Shown here: piece by piece, positions 47,239-59,220 of the stretch
Layout: each line of letters opens with the position of its first letter
Numbering within the stretch: position 1 is the stretch's first letter
Source of the DNA: Calocera cornea HHB12733
Taxonomy: Eukaryota; Basidiomycota; Dacrymycetes; Dacrymycetales; Dacrymycetaceae
Direction: 5' to 3'
Length of the DNA stretch: 64,000 nt
Assembly: GCA_001632435.1 (NCBI GenBank)
Contig: KV423987.1
Coordinates: 1 to 64,000, forward strand
Notes under the pieces: model-generated
Databases searched by the model: none
What the model was told of the DNA's origin: nothing
Seen by the model: the letters and a program-made list of their open reading frames with translations, nothing else
Translations under genes and position numbers: made by a program

Positions 47239-48198
47239 ATGGCACCCAATAAACGCAAGAAGCCGGTGACGACCGCATCGAGCAAGCACAAGCCGACCGT
47301 TTCCGCTGATGTCACGCGTAAGACGATCCGGCGATACCACGTACTGCTGAAGGAGAAAGCGCGTCTGCTCAACGCACCATCTTCCTCCACGTCGACACGG
47401 CTCGATGAGATCGACAAGGAGATGAAGTTGCTGGGTGGGTTGGAAGCATATCAGGAGATGTCTGTCCTCGGACAGAGTAAGGAGCGAGGTGGTGGAAGCG
47501 AGAAGGTCTTGGTTGAATGGCTCAAGGAGCTGGGCTATGGCAAACCCCCGGTGGGGAAGGGCAAGGAACGAGGGGTGATCAAGTGCGTCAAATCATCATT
47601 GCATGCATATCATAGTCTGACGTGGATCCAGTTTGCTCGAGGTCGGAGCGCTGCGTCCTGATAACTACACTCAGTGGTCGAAGTGGTTACACTGCGTGCC
47701 AATCGATCTGCATTCGCGACACCCGGACATCAAGGAGCAGGACTTTCTCCTACTGGATCGCACGGAGAATGAAGGGCGATGGGACGTCATAAGCCTCAGC
47801 TTGGTGCTGAACTTTGCCAGCATGCCGTTGGATAGAGGTGCGTGTATGCGCATGCGCTAGCCGGACAGTAAATGAGCTCAGTTCCAGGGAGAATGCTCGC
47901 ACTCAGCCATGCTTTCTTGAGGCATGACAGCCCATCATACCTCTATCTCGTCCTGCCGCTACCTTGCGTTGCCAATTCTCGGTTTACGACATCAGATCAT
48001 CTGAAGTCCCTAATGGGGGCTATCGGCTTCGAGCTCGTCAAGGAGAGATGGAGGCCAGGAGGCAAGGTGGCGTACTGGCTCTGGAAGAGGAAGGACCATT
48101 ATGATAGCAGAGACGGCGACGGGTTTAAGAAGAAGAAGGTGCTACGGGAAGGTGCAACCAGGAATAATTTTGCTATCTTATGGGACGGGGTGCGGTGA
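47239..48198 (+). CDS. BMT2: 25S rRNA adenine-N1 methyltransferase BMT2 (286 aa)
   Basis: Exons 47239-47582, 47632-47837 and 47888-48198 with consistent phases. The N-terminus is a basic, nucleolar-type segment (MAPNKRKKPVTTASSKHKP). The conserved family blocks follow: TRKTIRRYHVLLKEK, LGGLEAYQEMSVLGQ, the SAM-binding strand NLLEVGALRPDNY, the block WLHCVPIDLHSRHP followed by IKEQDFL, WDVISLSLVLNFASMPLDRG, and a C-terminal FELVKERWRPGGKVAYWLW. In yeast, Bmt2 makes one of the two m1A marks of 25S rRNA in the nucleolus during 60S assembly. The length is somewhat below the yeast protein and no key block is missing. Confidence 0.9.
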
Positions 48199-48249
48199 CT
48201 TGTTGTTCCGTGTAATCTTATTGCTTCGTTTTGCTATCACCACCTGCTG

Positions 48250-48788
48250 TAGGGTGTGCACGCCTTCGCCGAGCCGCCATTCCAACGCCAGCACTATTGG
48301 CCCTACGCCTCCTTCCTCTCCAAGCAGTTCCTGCGGCCCCTCGCACTCCCAGTAGGCAGCGTGGACTGTCCGAACGAGGACGGAACATCACGGCCTGTGC
48401 GCGTTCCCTACCCTCGTCTCCTTCCCGACCAGTTACATTTCAGCCCCCCAGACGGTTCCGCAGTACGTTCGCTTCGCCTGCTACCACTGGCCGCAAGCAT
48501 GCATGGAGATAGCTGGTCGACGCTGCCAAAGAGGGACGGAGCCGTCGGATCGGATGCGTGCCGAGTGTCAGACAAGGAAATGAGCCGCAACAGGGCATCA
48601 AGGCTGCTGATGACCATGATATGTTGGACGCTATGGATATAGACGTACCCGCCATCAAGAGCAGAGAAGGACGTCCCTCCGAGCAATATGGAGCACGCGA
48701 GAGCGGTACGGTAGACGACGGGAGGTCTGCTCGTGGGCGTAGACGTGGGATCCCCTTGAGGACGATAGCAAAGGCTATTAACACATGA
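48250..48788 (+). CDS. Weak coding-like remnant
   Basis: Plus-strand frames here read like protein in pieces: FQRQHYWPYASFLSKQFLRP at about 48280-48345 in one frame, and DDHDMLDAMDIDVPAIKSRE at about 48612-48670 in another. The downstream piece has a basic end (ARGRRRGIPL). Introns could join them through a GTACGT donor near 48461, but no single model closes cleanly and no start is clear. It may be a small gene or a decayed one. A long minus frame over the same DNA (49144-48440) is poor protein and was not accepted. Confidence 0.25.
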
Positions 48789-50181
48789 TCAGGTTTGCCC
48801 TTCCCAATACCTTTTATTGCAAAGTTAGCTGACGTGCATCCAGATGCTTTGCCCTGTGAGATGCTGGTGTACCTTTTCAGCTGGGCCGTCCCCTTCTGAG
48901 CGGCAGAAGCCGGCGAGGTCGCGTTGGTCTTCAATGACAGGCAGCACAATCGCTCAAAATATCGTAAGGATGCCACGTTCGTGTATCTGACGATAATCTT
49001 GCATGAGATGACAAGCAAACTGGTGGTGGTACGACCGCAAATCATTGCACAAATGTTAGCTCGGGGCGATGTGCGCAGGCCAGCAAAAAGGTCGCGCGAG
49101 GGCTCGAGCCGTCCCCGATCCATACCCCTGAAGTCTGACTGCAAAGTCTAGACTCAGGTGCACATTTGGCGGGGACCAGTTACTCCAGCTCTTGTGGACA
49201 ATGATACTAGCTCGCGGATCAAGGACCCTCGCCAGGATTTGACTTTTGCGCGAGGGTGTTGGGCACGGACCAGAAATTGACTAGGGCCGCCCCCAGGGTC
49301 TGCACAACGGACCTGTCGTACTGCGTCATCACCGCTAACGATACGACAGCGTAGAAAAGGTCTCACGATTTGTTTTCACGGAATGGGACTTGTAAAGAGG
49401 CAATACAGACCGAGCTTCAGCATCAGGCCGGTGAGCAGCACAACGGTGGGACATAGCCTGGCCAGACCGTTACAATCGTCCCTGAGAGATACGCTCTTGT
49501 TCCAGACATCACAAGGCAGCTCTAGATGGGACTGCTGAGCGGTGCAGTGTGAATAATTTCAGAATGGGCGGCTCCGTTATCAGCGTAATAGAGTGACTTT
49601 GTCGGGAATGGTACGAGACGGTGTGTTTCCAGTGGTGTAATACGATATACTTAAGGATTTCCATACTTCGGTATCAGTGTGAATAGCGCCATCGCCATGC
49701 GGTGCGATAACGGCTTGCGAGCTTGCGAGATTATTTCTTAATAGAGTCAATCGAGATGAGGTTCGGATCGCTCTTTGCGGGGGGGGCAAACCGAGCTCTA
49801 GTTACAGGAGACGACCGTGAATCCAGCATATTTTAATCTAGTGTTCGTGCCCCTACTAGAGCAGATGTCTTGTGCAGGAAGTCGAACCTCTCTGAGCAAG
49901 ATCATGATGGTGGGCCAACAGAAAAGGACGCTGTGAACAGCGCAAATGGTTTGTGTCGCACTCGTGATCACTCGGTGGCTATGCACGTCACGTGTCATTT
50001 ATTTCTTTCGCGTCGAGGGGGGTAACGGAGTCAAACGGACGCGTCCAGCGCTTCAAGACTCATCATTACCTTCCACGCGGACGACGACGCCGCATACAAC
50101 GTCAACAACATCTCCTGTTCCCCCCAACCATCCTGCTCAACATCCGACACCTTAATCATCCCCTCCTCTGGATCTTTCAAC
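48789..50181. other. No supported gene
   Basis: AT-richer intergenic stretch before the Spc7 gene. Only short frames. A pyrimidine/CA-rich leader lies just before the ATG at 50182. Confidence 0.4.
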
Positions 50182-53100
50182 ATGGCGACGAGACGGGAGA
50201 CACGTGCATCGTCACGGAAGTCGTTCCCACCCCCGGAATCGAAGGACAAGGAGAACCATAAGACACGAGCCAAGCGTCACCAGAGCATGGGTGGAGCAGA
50301 GGCACTTGATACACCGGCTATCCCTTTCAAGGAGTTGGTGATTAAACCTGCCTCTCAGGAGATGAGTCCTGGGAAGAAGCGGAGGAGGAGTGCGGTGGGT
50401 GTGATCAGCGGCGAATTGATGGAACACGCTGATACTGTAGGATGCAGGTACCGAGGAAGTCCATTCTCAGGAAGAGGGACAACGAAGACCAGACGACCGA
50501 CTTTACTCTGTCTGCTGCAACAGCACCACTGCCTACTGCCGACTCGAATGACTTCACCGCGATCATGAACTGGGAGGGACACATGACGGATGACACGAGA
50601 AGGAACCGGCCGAAGGTTAGCTTCGCATCACATGCGCATGTTCGGTCCGCACCGTCATCTTACTTCAAAACGTCCACTCACTACTCGCAGGCTGTTTCCC
50701 AAAGATGCGGCGAAGGCTGACTCATCCTCGCCTGCTCCATCTACACCGTCTACAGCCGATTCACCAGCGAAAGCAGACGATCCCCCTTCTCCTTCACCCC
50801 CTACCGCTAAAGGTGTCTCTTTCGGCGGCGTTGAAGATTCCCCTGAAGACGATGGCCCATCTGCTGGCCCATCAGTCCCGAAACGGAGATCCAGCATCGC
50901 CAATGCCGGTCAATTACTCGGTCACATGGACGATGAGGACGAGGATGAGGATGAGACGTCCATGGACATTGACGACGACACCAACATGTCTATCCAGCCC
51001 ACAATGCCCACGTTTGCGCAACCCGCGTCGCGACCATCTCTTGCGGGCAGCGTGACGAGTGAAGCGGACATGGACATCACGACTGCCTTCGGAGCAGTTC
51101 AGCGAATCCAGGATGACACTGCTGAACACACTGCCTCAAGCAAGTCCAGTGCAGGAAGCGAGTTCCTGTTCCCTCTTGGAAAGAATGTTCCGGCGGCGAA
51201 CCCTAAGAGCCGCCGGGGCAGTGAGCCCACTGCGCGGGACAAAGCGTGGCAGGCACTCGAGTCTGTTACGAATGGTGTCAACAACGAGTCGAGCGACGAG
51301 GAGGAGGATATGGAGCTCATGGAGGCGACTGGCAGGATTCATGCTATCCGCCGGGCTTCCATCATGACGACCGGTAGCGCGATGGACTTGGATGACGATG
51401 ATATGGTGACAGGCAAGATCATCACAAAGCAGGCTCCTGTTTCGAGATTGTCGTTCATGTCCACGGGCTCCAACATGGATATCGACGACGACGATTCTCG
51501 CACGGATGATGACGAGCCTATTGATGGCAACGATGCCGATAGGACCGTTAACCTTACCACGATGATCTCGCGGATGGGCGAACTAGGGCAAGCGCCGATG
51601 CCGCAAGCCAGCGCTGCAGATGAAGGTCCTAATTCTGGCCCTTCATCCGAAGAGAACGAGAACGAAGGACCGGCTGTCGTAGTCACTTCCCCCACGAAGA
51701 CCGCCAGACAGTTCTCCCCCACCAAAGCGACATCACCCCTCAAGCGTGCAGCCTATTCTGGTGAGGAGGCCACATCCAACAAGCGACAGGCTGTCGGTGG
51801 CACGCCCACCAAAGCTACCCTACGCGCCATTCCTACGCCATCGACCCCGAGTCGTATCTTCCCCTCTCCGCTCCATCAATCGCCCGGTCGCATTCTGCGC
51901 ATGACCCCTTCCAAGCTGGGCAGCCCCAGTCGCATACGAATCGAGTCGCCGATGAGATCACCTGCTCCCAGATCGCCGGGACGGCTTATGCTTCCACCGG
52001 TCCGGGAAGAGGATACAAGCTCCTCAGAAGATTCGACCAACAGCTCGAAATTCATGGGTCGGGCACCCTTAGCGAGCGTTCCCTCCGCACCTATGCCCGC
52101 ATCCCAGAGCCAATCGGCCACGCAAGCATCGGACGACAGCGAAATGGAGCAGTATGGCCAGGACCGTGATGTAAGCAACTGCTCAATCAAGTAGTGCTTG
52201 GCTGACATGCAAATTTTGCAGGAGATTCCTCTTCGTCAATTGTCAATTCACGAATTCCTCGAGATGACTAGCGTCACATTTATGGATGGTCTGACTGTCA
52301 AGCGGAGATCCACCGTTGGTCCAGGTGTGCTCGGTTCTGTCCGCGATCAGGGTATCGATGGCAAGAATACGAACCGACCGCTCGCCGATTATGTATCCGC
52401 TGCTGCCGTCGGAATCCCTCAGCTCGAGATGTACATCTGGGCGTGCCAAGAGCTGAAGAAGAACATCACCACCAGCCAAGAAACCGTGAACAGCTTTGAT
52501 GAGCAGGTTGAGAAGAACAATCCGCTTCTCTTCCGAGAGTACATGACGGCAAACGAAGAAGAGCGCCCGCTGATGGAGGGCCAGTTGAAGATCATGAAGG
52601 CTCATGCTCGCTTGTGTGCGAAGGAGAAATGGTATCAGTGGCGCCAAGGATTGATCCAGGACCTGCAAAACACGGTCACGGAACATCTCACGAAGCTGCA
52701 GGAAGTGAGGAAAGATCATTCTTGCGAATGATGTTTGCTGATGATAATCGCAGGACCATGAGTTTATCCAGAAGACTCAAGCTCACCTTGGTGCATCTCT
52801 TCCCGAGCTGCGAGCCCGTCACACTGCACTCGCAGAACAGCTGGCGTTGGAACGTGGCAATATCAAGGAATTAGAGGGAGACAACCCTGAACAACTGAAG
52901 GAACTTCGTGAAGGCATTGCTGAGCAGAAGTGGGTGTATTATCTTCATTGTTAGACTGTTACTGATACCAAGCAGCACTCAAATCGAGAGCTTCCGTAAC
53001 GAGTTGGCTGAAGTTGCCACCAAGTCTGAACGACTCAACAGCAAGATTGCCGATATAGAAGATCAGTGCACGCAACAACTGGCTATCACTGCTAAGGCCG

Positions 53101-53935
53101 AGCAGCACTGTACAATGCTCCGCAGCTGCACCAGATCCGAAGTCTTCAGGTTGAAAGGTGTGTACAATCATTCAGCGACAACAGCGTCGCCGTGAACTGA
53201 CGACTGGGCAGAGGACTATGAGTCTTTGGAGCGTATGCATCTATGGACGGTGGGCAAGAGGAAAGCGGACGAGACTGTCCTTGTATACGACTCAAGAGTC
53301 CAAGTAACACTGCAACCAGGACGGAAAACGCTTGGCATCGATAGCCTACGTCTCCTACGTGGCTCAGATGGGGAGGATGAGCTTATTCGCGAGGTTATTG
53401 AAGGTTTATTCCTACTTGTCAGAGATGGATTGAAGTCTCTTTCGACCCAGAACGTTCAGGAGGTTCGTGAAAGTTGCCTCGTTAGTCGGAGTCTGGTTAA
53501 CACCTGTCACAGATCATTCGAGCAGTGACCGGCGCTTGGACTGCGGCGACGCATCTGCTCGCCGAGATTCGAATCCTGTACCAGAAATACCCCATCTCTC
53601 TCTCTCTACCAGACTCAGCCCCTGCCTCCGAACTCGGTGTCAGCGTTCTGCTTATGTTGCAGGATTCGAAGGCGGACCTTACGTTCACAATTGACCCGGC
53701 GATGCTGATGGACTGGCCGTCATCTGCGCCAAACGTCAAGTGCAACGGCAGTATTGTGTACGGAGATGCACAGTGCGTCATGTTGTCATCAATCAATCTG
53801 CGGAGGTACTGACACGCCTCCAGCATTGAGTCTCTTGTACAAGCAGCGAGCAATCGTATTGCGCAAGCAACATCAGATCAGTTCTATGGCTACTTGGTGG
53901 ATGCTTGCCGAGAGGCGATTGCATCTCAGGAGTAA
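50182..53935 (+). CDS. spc7: Kinetochore scaffold Spc7/KNL1 (1117 aa)
   Basis: Nine exons: 50182-50394, 50448-50644, 50691-52170, 52222-52704, 52754-52929, 52976-53157, 53212-53462, 53513-53772, 53824-53935; all phases agree. The disordered N-terminal half carries PP1-docking motifs in the expected order: SILR (76-79) as the SILK site and KVSF (127-130) as the RVxF site. It also has MELT-like sites: MDIT at ~264, and MDID, MDLD, MDID at ~228, ~368 and ~399. The C-terminal half has the conserved Spc7 block (LSIHEFLEMTSVTFMDGLTV), a long coiled coil, and the RWD region (VYDSRVQVTLQPGRKTLGID) that binds Mis12. It acts at the outer kinetochore (KMN network), recruiting Bub1/Bub3 and PP1. Confidence 0.92.
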
Positions 53936-54242
53936 CCTTCCGGACCGATGTCACACTTCCTTCGCGTACCCATTCCTCCGTATAGCGATGCCGTCATTTA
54001 CACTGTCCCTGATGTAGTGGGAATCCCTGTATACACCTTTGAAATCAACACTTTCTGATCGGCTTACTAATGCCAACCATCGCTCCATAGGCAGTATTTT
54101 CGTGACGCTCGGTAACTATGTTATTGAATACTGCTTTCACACACAATGCCCAATTTATAGTGGGTGTATTCTGCCCATCTGCCACCCATGTCTATGGGCA
54201 AGCAGGACGAGGATTGCTGCCGACAACGAAGCGGATGCTTTA

Positions 54243-54776
54243 GAGCCCGTTCGGTAAAAAGATAGCTCAATCTGCAAGATACAATCTGGGTACCTGCGCA
54301 GAGACCGAGATACGATCTACCCGAAATCGTGATCTGGGGCGGGCGTCTCGCGTTCGGCAGCAGCGAGATCTGGCTTGCTCAATCTGGAGAGCCGCTTTTC
54401 TCCATCAGGGCGGTCAGTCCCGGGTTGTTTTGAGGGGGCAACGCTATGGAAAGGTAGTGATAAGTCAGGGGCAAGGTCACGGGCAGAGTGATAATTTCAT
54501 GGAAATACAAAGGGTGACGACATGCCGTCGTGCCGGTGATTCTGGCATGTGCTTCTGGAAAAAGGAACTTTACATTCAAGGGAGCAGGGACGCGAGATTC
54601 AGATTGAGGTCCGAGATACAGGTCCAGACCTGTATCTCGAATTTGGTGTAAATTCTCAACCTCGATCTTGCCTGTATCTCTTTCCCGAACGCGCCAAAAT
54701 CTTCGGGGCCAAAACGGGAGTATCTCTGCAGATTCACCCCCCAGATACAGCCTGAATCTCGTTACCGAACGGGCTA
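54243..54776. mobile_element. MITE-like element with 14-bp perfect inverted ends
   Basis: AGCCCGTTCGGTAA at 54244-54257 is exactly repeated as its reverse complement at 54762-54775. Extending by one base each side gives ends at 54243 and 54776 flanked by TA on both sides, consistent with a TA target duplication. The ~534-bp interior has no long frame and contains a perfect hairpin (12-base arms, 54613-54624 and 54627-54638). The end sequence recalls GAGCCCGTT-type ends of non-autonomous DNA transposons. It sits between the Spc7 3' end and the first F-box-like gene. Confidence 0.75.
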
Positions 54777-54881
54777 TATGCTAGGAGAGACAAGAATTTG
54801 TGCCCGCGCCAAACATCTCCCTTGAGCCCCTCTCATCTTTTGACTCATAATCCGATCCAGCCAAAGCCTTTACTACCAATC

Positions 54882-56198
54882 ATGGCAGTGAACTGCGGTA
54901 TCGAGCTTCCTTATGATATCTGGGACGAGATTATATTCTTCATCGAAAACCGAGACGATCTGGTCGAACTGTGTTTGGTCAACTCGACGATCGGACGGAT
55001 TGCAACGACACGTCTGTACCGGAAGGTGTCCTTCGACCATCTCTCACCATTGCACAATCTACACCGGTCAATTTCCAGACGGCCGCTACTAGCTCAGCAA
55101 GTCGTTGCTATGAGTGTCAACTTGGATGGGCTTCTTTGCCGCGTTGTCCCCCCATCTGCGATTTGCGCTGGCATGCGGCTGCTGTTCCATCTTCTCCATA
55201 AACTTGTCAACATGAAAGAGTTCACTCTGGTCTGGAATGCTCAGGGCCATGTTTATTTTGAGTCTCTGGAACAATGTTTTTCGCGGAGCTTGGGTCAGCT
55301 GCAGCAGCCCTTGAGCCGACTCACCTTGCACGGCATTCCGGCAATTCATGCCCTTCGAACCCAGGTTGCCCTCGTGGAGCTCGAGCTGCGATACGAATGG
55401 ATGCAGACCTCGCACAATTTTGACGACGTTCCAGCAGAAGCAATCCGTTATCTACGCCGCCTTACTTGCGATCTTCCTGGAGCTGCTACCCTTGGCAAAG
55501 GCCGAGCACTAGAAGCATTCCACCTACATCGACAATATCGACATGCAATTATTCCTGAACAGCTCCCCGAATGTCTGCAGCACCTTCAATTTTCGGCAAG
55601 CTCGATGCGAATGGCCGAGTTTGATATTCAGAAGCTTGCCCCCGATACTATCGGGCTTATCAGTCGTGCTTTGCCGGATTTGGTCGACCTCATCCTCACT
55701 ACCTCCAACGATGACACTGTACTCCAGGTAGCTCATGCTTCATCACGGTTGTGAACCGCTGCTCATTGTTATCTACGGCAGATGATCCTTCCGGGACACA
55801 TTTCCGAAGTAACCAGCGGATTTCGAGGCTTCCGAAGATTAGAATGTGTCGAGGTGCACTTCCCCGCTTTTCGGCTGACGGGAACGGTACAGCTTTCGGA
55901 AGCACTGAAGCAGCTCAGTCTCGCATGCCGTAGCCTTCACACTTTCACCGCAGCAATCGAATTTCTAGAGGATAGCGACGTCCTCCCGGTTTACGTATTC
56001 TCAAAATCTGAGCATTCGTTCGAACCGGGAGAGTCACGAGTGGAATGGGGTGGCAGGCGAAAGATATACGATCGAACGGAGCACCTCGAATGTACTATGA
56101 TCCCAGAGCTGATGGGCTTCACAAGAGCAGGTGATCTGCTGTATGAAGGGTATGATGGCCAGCTAGGAGATATTGATTCAACGTGCCATCTCATGTGA
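54882..56198 (+). CDS. F-box-like protein, copy 1 (420 aa)
   Basis: Exons 54882-55727 and 55782-56198 separated by a 54-nt phase-0 intron. The N-terminus IELPYDIWDEIIFFIENRDD then LVELCLVNSTIG, RLYRKVSF has the spacing of a fungal F-box (L-P-x-E/D-I/L-W ... L...L.LVN...). A leucine-rich, LRR-like remainder follows, ending in CHLM. F-box proteins link substrates to Skp1-Cullin-1 ubiquitin ligases. Substrate is unknown. The next gene has the same exon structure, intron position, start block and C-terminal end (ICRLM), so the two are tandem duplicates. Confidence 0.7.
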
Positions 56199-56504
56199 TG
56201 CGCTGTCCCAGGTGATTGCTGGTGGAAACGCCCCATGTCATATCATTTCTGTTCGTGTTAGATCTCTGATGTACGCGCCTGTTTGACATACTTTGACACG
56301 ACCAAGTCCATCTACCGTAGCTCACTGCAAGCTTCGTTGGGACGGTGTGGAGCTTCGGTAGGCAGGAATGGTTCAGAAGGATCAGAGGCTGCGCGGGCCC
56401 AATCCGAAATTTCTCACGGAACCAAAACGCACGGCGACTGTTTGCACACTGAGGTTATCTCACCATAAGTAAACTTGCTCATCCACTCCGCTGCTCCTGA
56501 GGCC

Positions 56505-57827
56505 ATGAGCGGCAGCGTTACTCTACCTTATGAACTCTGGGCGATAGTAGTCTCGCTCGTCGAAGACAAACACGACCTCGTCCAGTTATGCCGCACGAAC
56601 TCGACGATCGGACAAATCGCCTCGAGGCAGCTGTATCGAGCTGTGCATCTGTACGATACCCTTCCGATGGGGAGATTATATCGCTCAATATCCAAGCGCC
56701 CGAACCTGGCTCATTATATTGTGGTGATGGAGGTCAATGTGAGACGATTGCGACCCAAGAGACCTCCAATCTACACTGCCAGCGGACGGACGAAATCAGC
56801 AGGGAAACGCATCTCTTTTCTCATGCCCGGCTTTATGCGCCTTCTTTTCCGACTCCTCCGAGCTGCCGTCGACTTGAAGATACTGTTAATAGATTGGAAG
56901 CTTGAATCGAGAGAAATAGCAGAAGCGATGTCAATTCATTTGGGACAGCTGCCATCGCGGTTGGACAGCCTCACCTTACGCGGTCCTCCTGCCCTCCATA
57001 TTCTTGAAACTCAACATACGCTGCAACACCTCAGCCTGGAGTATACAGGAAAGTACCCCCGATCAAGCATCGAACTCGAAAGGCCTCCAAAAGACACAAT
57101 TCCATTGCTGCGCTACCTGGCGTCCGACCGACCTGCCGTGGCGAGGCTGGCCCAAGGACGACCTCTTCAGGAGTTCCACCTGTACACGCAGCACTTGACG
57201 AGGGACGAACTACTCGATTGCCTAAAATGGTTGCGGATGACCACTTGCCCACTGCGCATCGTGGAACTCGTGGTGGAGACTCTGGACTCAACGGTGTTCG
57301 AGCGGATTAGCACGGCTTTACCTGATCTGGTAGCACTGTGCCTCCAAATTCCGGAGGATCTGAGTGAATCTGAAGTACGTGGTGCCCATTGAAAGGCACA
57401 TCATTCTAATCACCCTTCCCAGCTCCTCATCGCATCACAGACGCCCGATTTAGTCCGAGGGTTTGAAGGCTTCCGAGCGCTGGAGAAACTCGAGCTGCAT
57501 TTGTGCTGCGACGATCCACCACCAACAGATGTCCGCGTATGGGACGCACTCCAACAGATCGGCCGCGCGTGTTCGAGCTTGCACACCGTCTCTGTCGCCT
57601 TCGAACACTTCGAAGGTCTTAAAGTCCTACCGATCTACATCTTTTCAAGACCACAATTATTGAGGGACTCTTGGATTGTTCAACGGCAGATTCACGTGCC
57701 GTTCAACTGTCCGGAACCATGTACGGTGTCGGAGCTTTTCAGCTTGTGGACATGTGTGGGTGAGGTGATATCTCAGGGATACCAAGACGAGCTGAACAAA
57801 CTCGATTCAATTTGTCGACTTATGTGA
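56505..57827 (+). CDS. F-box-like protein, copy 2 (424 aa)
   Basis: Exons 56505-57374 and 57423-57827 with one 48-nt phase-0 intron at the position homologous to copy 1. The opening VTLPYELWAIVVSLVEDKHD, then LVQLCRTNSTIGQIASRQLY, parallels copy 1 block for block. LRR-like strands follow (TQHTLQHLSLEYTG, LEKLELHLCC). The start at 56505 is preferred because the homologous copy begins at the same place before the F-box. Two bases-poor intergenic segments and ~300 bp separate the pair. The divergence is high, so the duplication is old or the copies evolve fast, as is common for F-box genes in Agaricomycetes. Confidence 0.7.
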
Positions 57828-59112
57828 CTTGTATCTACCCTGTGCCATCGAGTTGGCAGAGACAATGCAAACACAGACCAAGCAATCGAGAGCGTCACCT
57901 CGAACTTCGTGAACTGGGGTTGGCTTCTAAGTTGCAGCGACCACACGGCGGCGTCCTTCAGGGCAAGACTGCAAGATCGGTCCGTAATCCCGCGACATCG
58001 TTCAGCGAACGAACATGCTGCGCTTCCCAATGCCGCCACCATCAAATTGCAGTATGTAGGCAGTGCACATTGAATCGCTCACAGATTGCATGTCTCCGCG
58101 TCGTCATTCTGCGAAGTTGTTTCCAGGCGACGGTAACTGAAGCGGAACCGGAAGCGAGTAGCAGGAAACCAAGCCAACCTCCACCACTTTCGATTTCCAA
58201 AACACAATTTTCTCACTCTACTTTCACAGGTGGACACTGTAATCAAGACGTACACCACCATGCTGTTGACGCACCGCATTATGCTTGTCCACGTCTGCCG
58301 GCGGGAAGTGCGCTCCAACAAACGCGGCCCCAACGGAGACTGCATTAGACATCAGAAGTCCGCGGGATCAATGGCGTCCCAAAGACGGCGCAACGGTGCC
58401 TTATGGCGTGCCAAGGGCTCTGCAGCTTGCCCGGCTAACATCAGGCTGGCCCCCTGTCTCCACGACGGCGGTGCGGACCCTTGCTTCTCCTTCCCCTAGA
58501 CGTCACTTCTGTAATGGTTGTCAAGTGATTTACAATTCGTCGCTTAGATGAAGATGCTTCTTCGTGTATTCGAATTGATGGATTCTCCCATGGGCTGGCT
58601 TACTGCCGTCATCCCTTTCTTGTCCTTCATATGATTACGCCGTGTGATGCAATGTCCCTCTTCGATCCTGCCCGCTGATTGGGCCGAAGGATGCTTGCGT
58701 GCGGTGTGCCTCTCGACCCTACCTTCTCCGAGAATGTGTCTGCTCACGGTACGCCCACGCTGCATCCCTGAACTTCTAGCTGACCGTCTTACTAGTCTAT
58801 TTGGACCTGTGGAGCGCGCTACTGCTTGTCCCATGCTACTTCAATAGTGGCCCCGGAGCACGCCATACTATTTTTGGCTCGAGCACGATCACAGTGCCAT
58901 TCAACTCGCCGCCGATCTGTAACCCCGGCCCCGCATCTTCCCTGTGCTGTGCGTAGGCATGTTGAAGACATGCTCAGACCCAAGTATATCATCCTTCAAC
59001 TCTACGGGTGACGTGCAGATGAGCGGCTGATGACGCTCGCTCCTTAACTTATGGAATTTGTGGGTGTGCGGCCCCATGCCACATCTACGACGTGGACGCG
59101 CAAGTCAAGGCG
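57828..59112. other. No supported gene
   Basis: 1.3 kb with short frames on both strands. I see no conserved sequence and no repeats. Confidence 0.4.
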
Positions 59113-59120
59113 TATATAAG
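59113..59120 (+). promoter_or_regulatory. TATA box of the HsbA-like gene
   Basis: TATATAAG lies 101-108 bases before the ATG at 59221, followed by a CA-rich leader. A strong TATA element is typical for highly expressed secreted surface proteins in fungi. Confidence 0.6.
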
Positions 59121-59220
59121 GCGCGCACTTGGAGGACGAACCACACCATCCCAACCAAGTCCAGCACTCCTAATTCCTGCCCCTTCACCATCAACTCCCT
59201 ATCAGCTTACCATATCCACA

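Noticed and set aside
48440..49144. 234-codon open frame on the minus strand
   Set aside because: Composition is unlike real protein, it crosses plus-strand coding-like segments, and it has no conserved motif or splice support.
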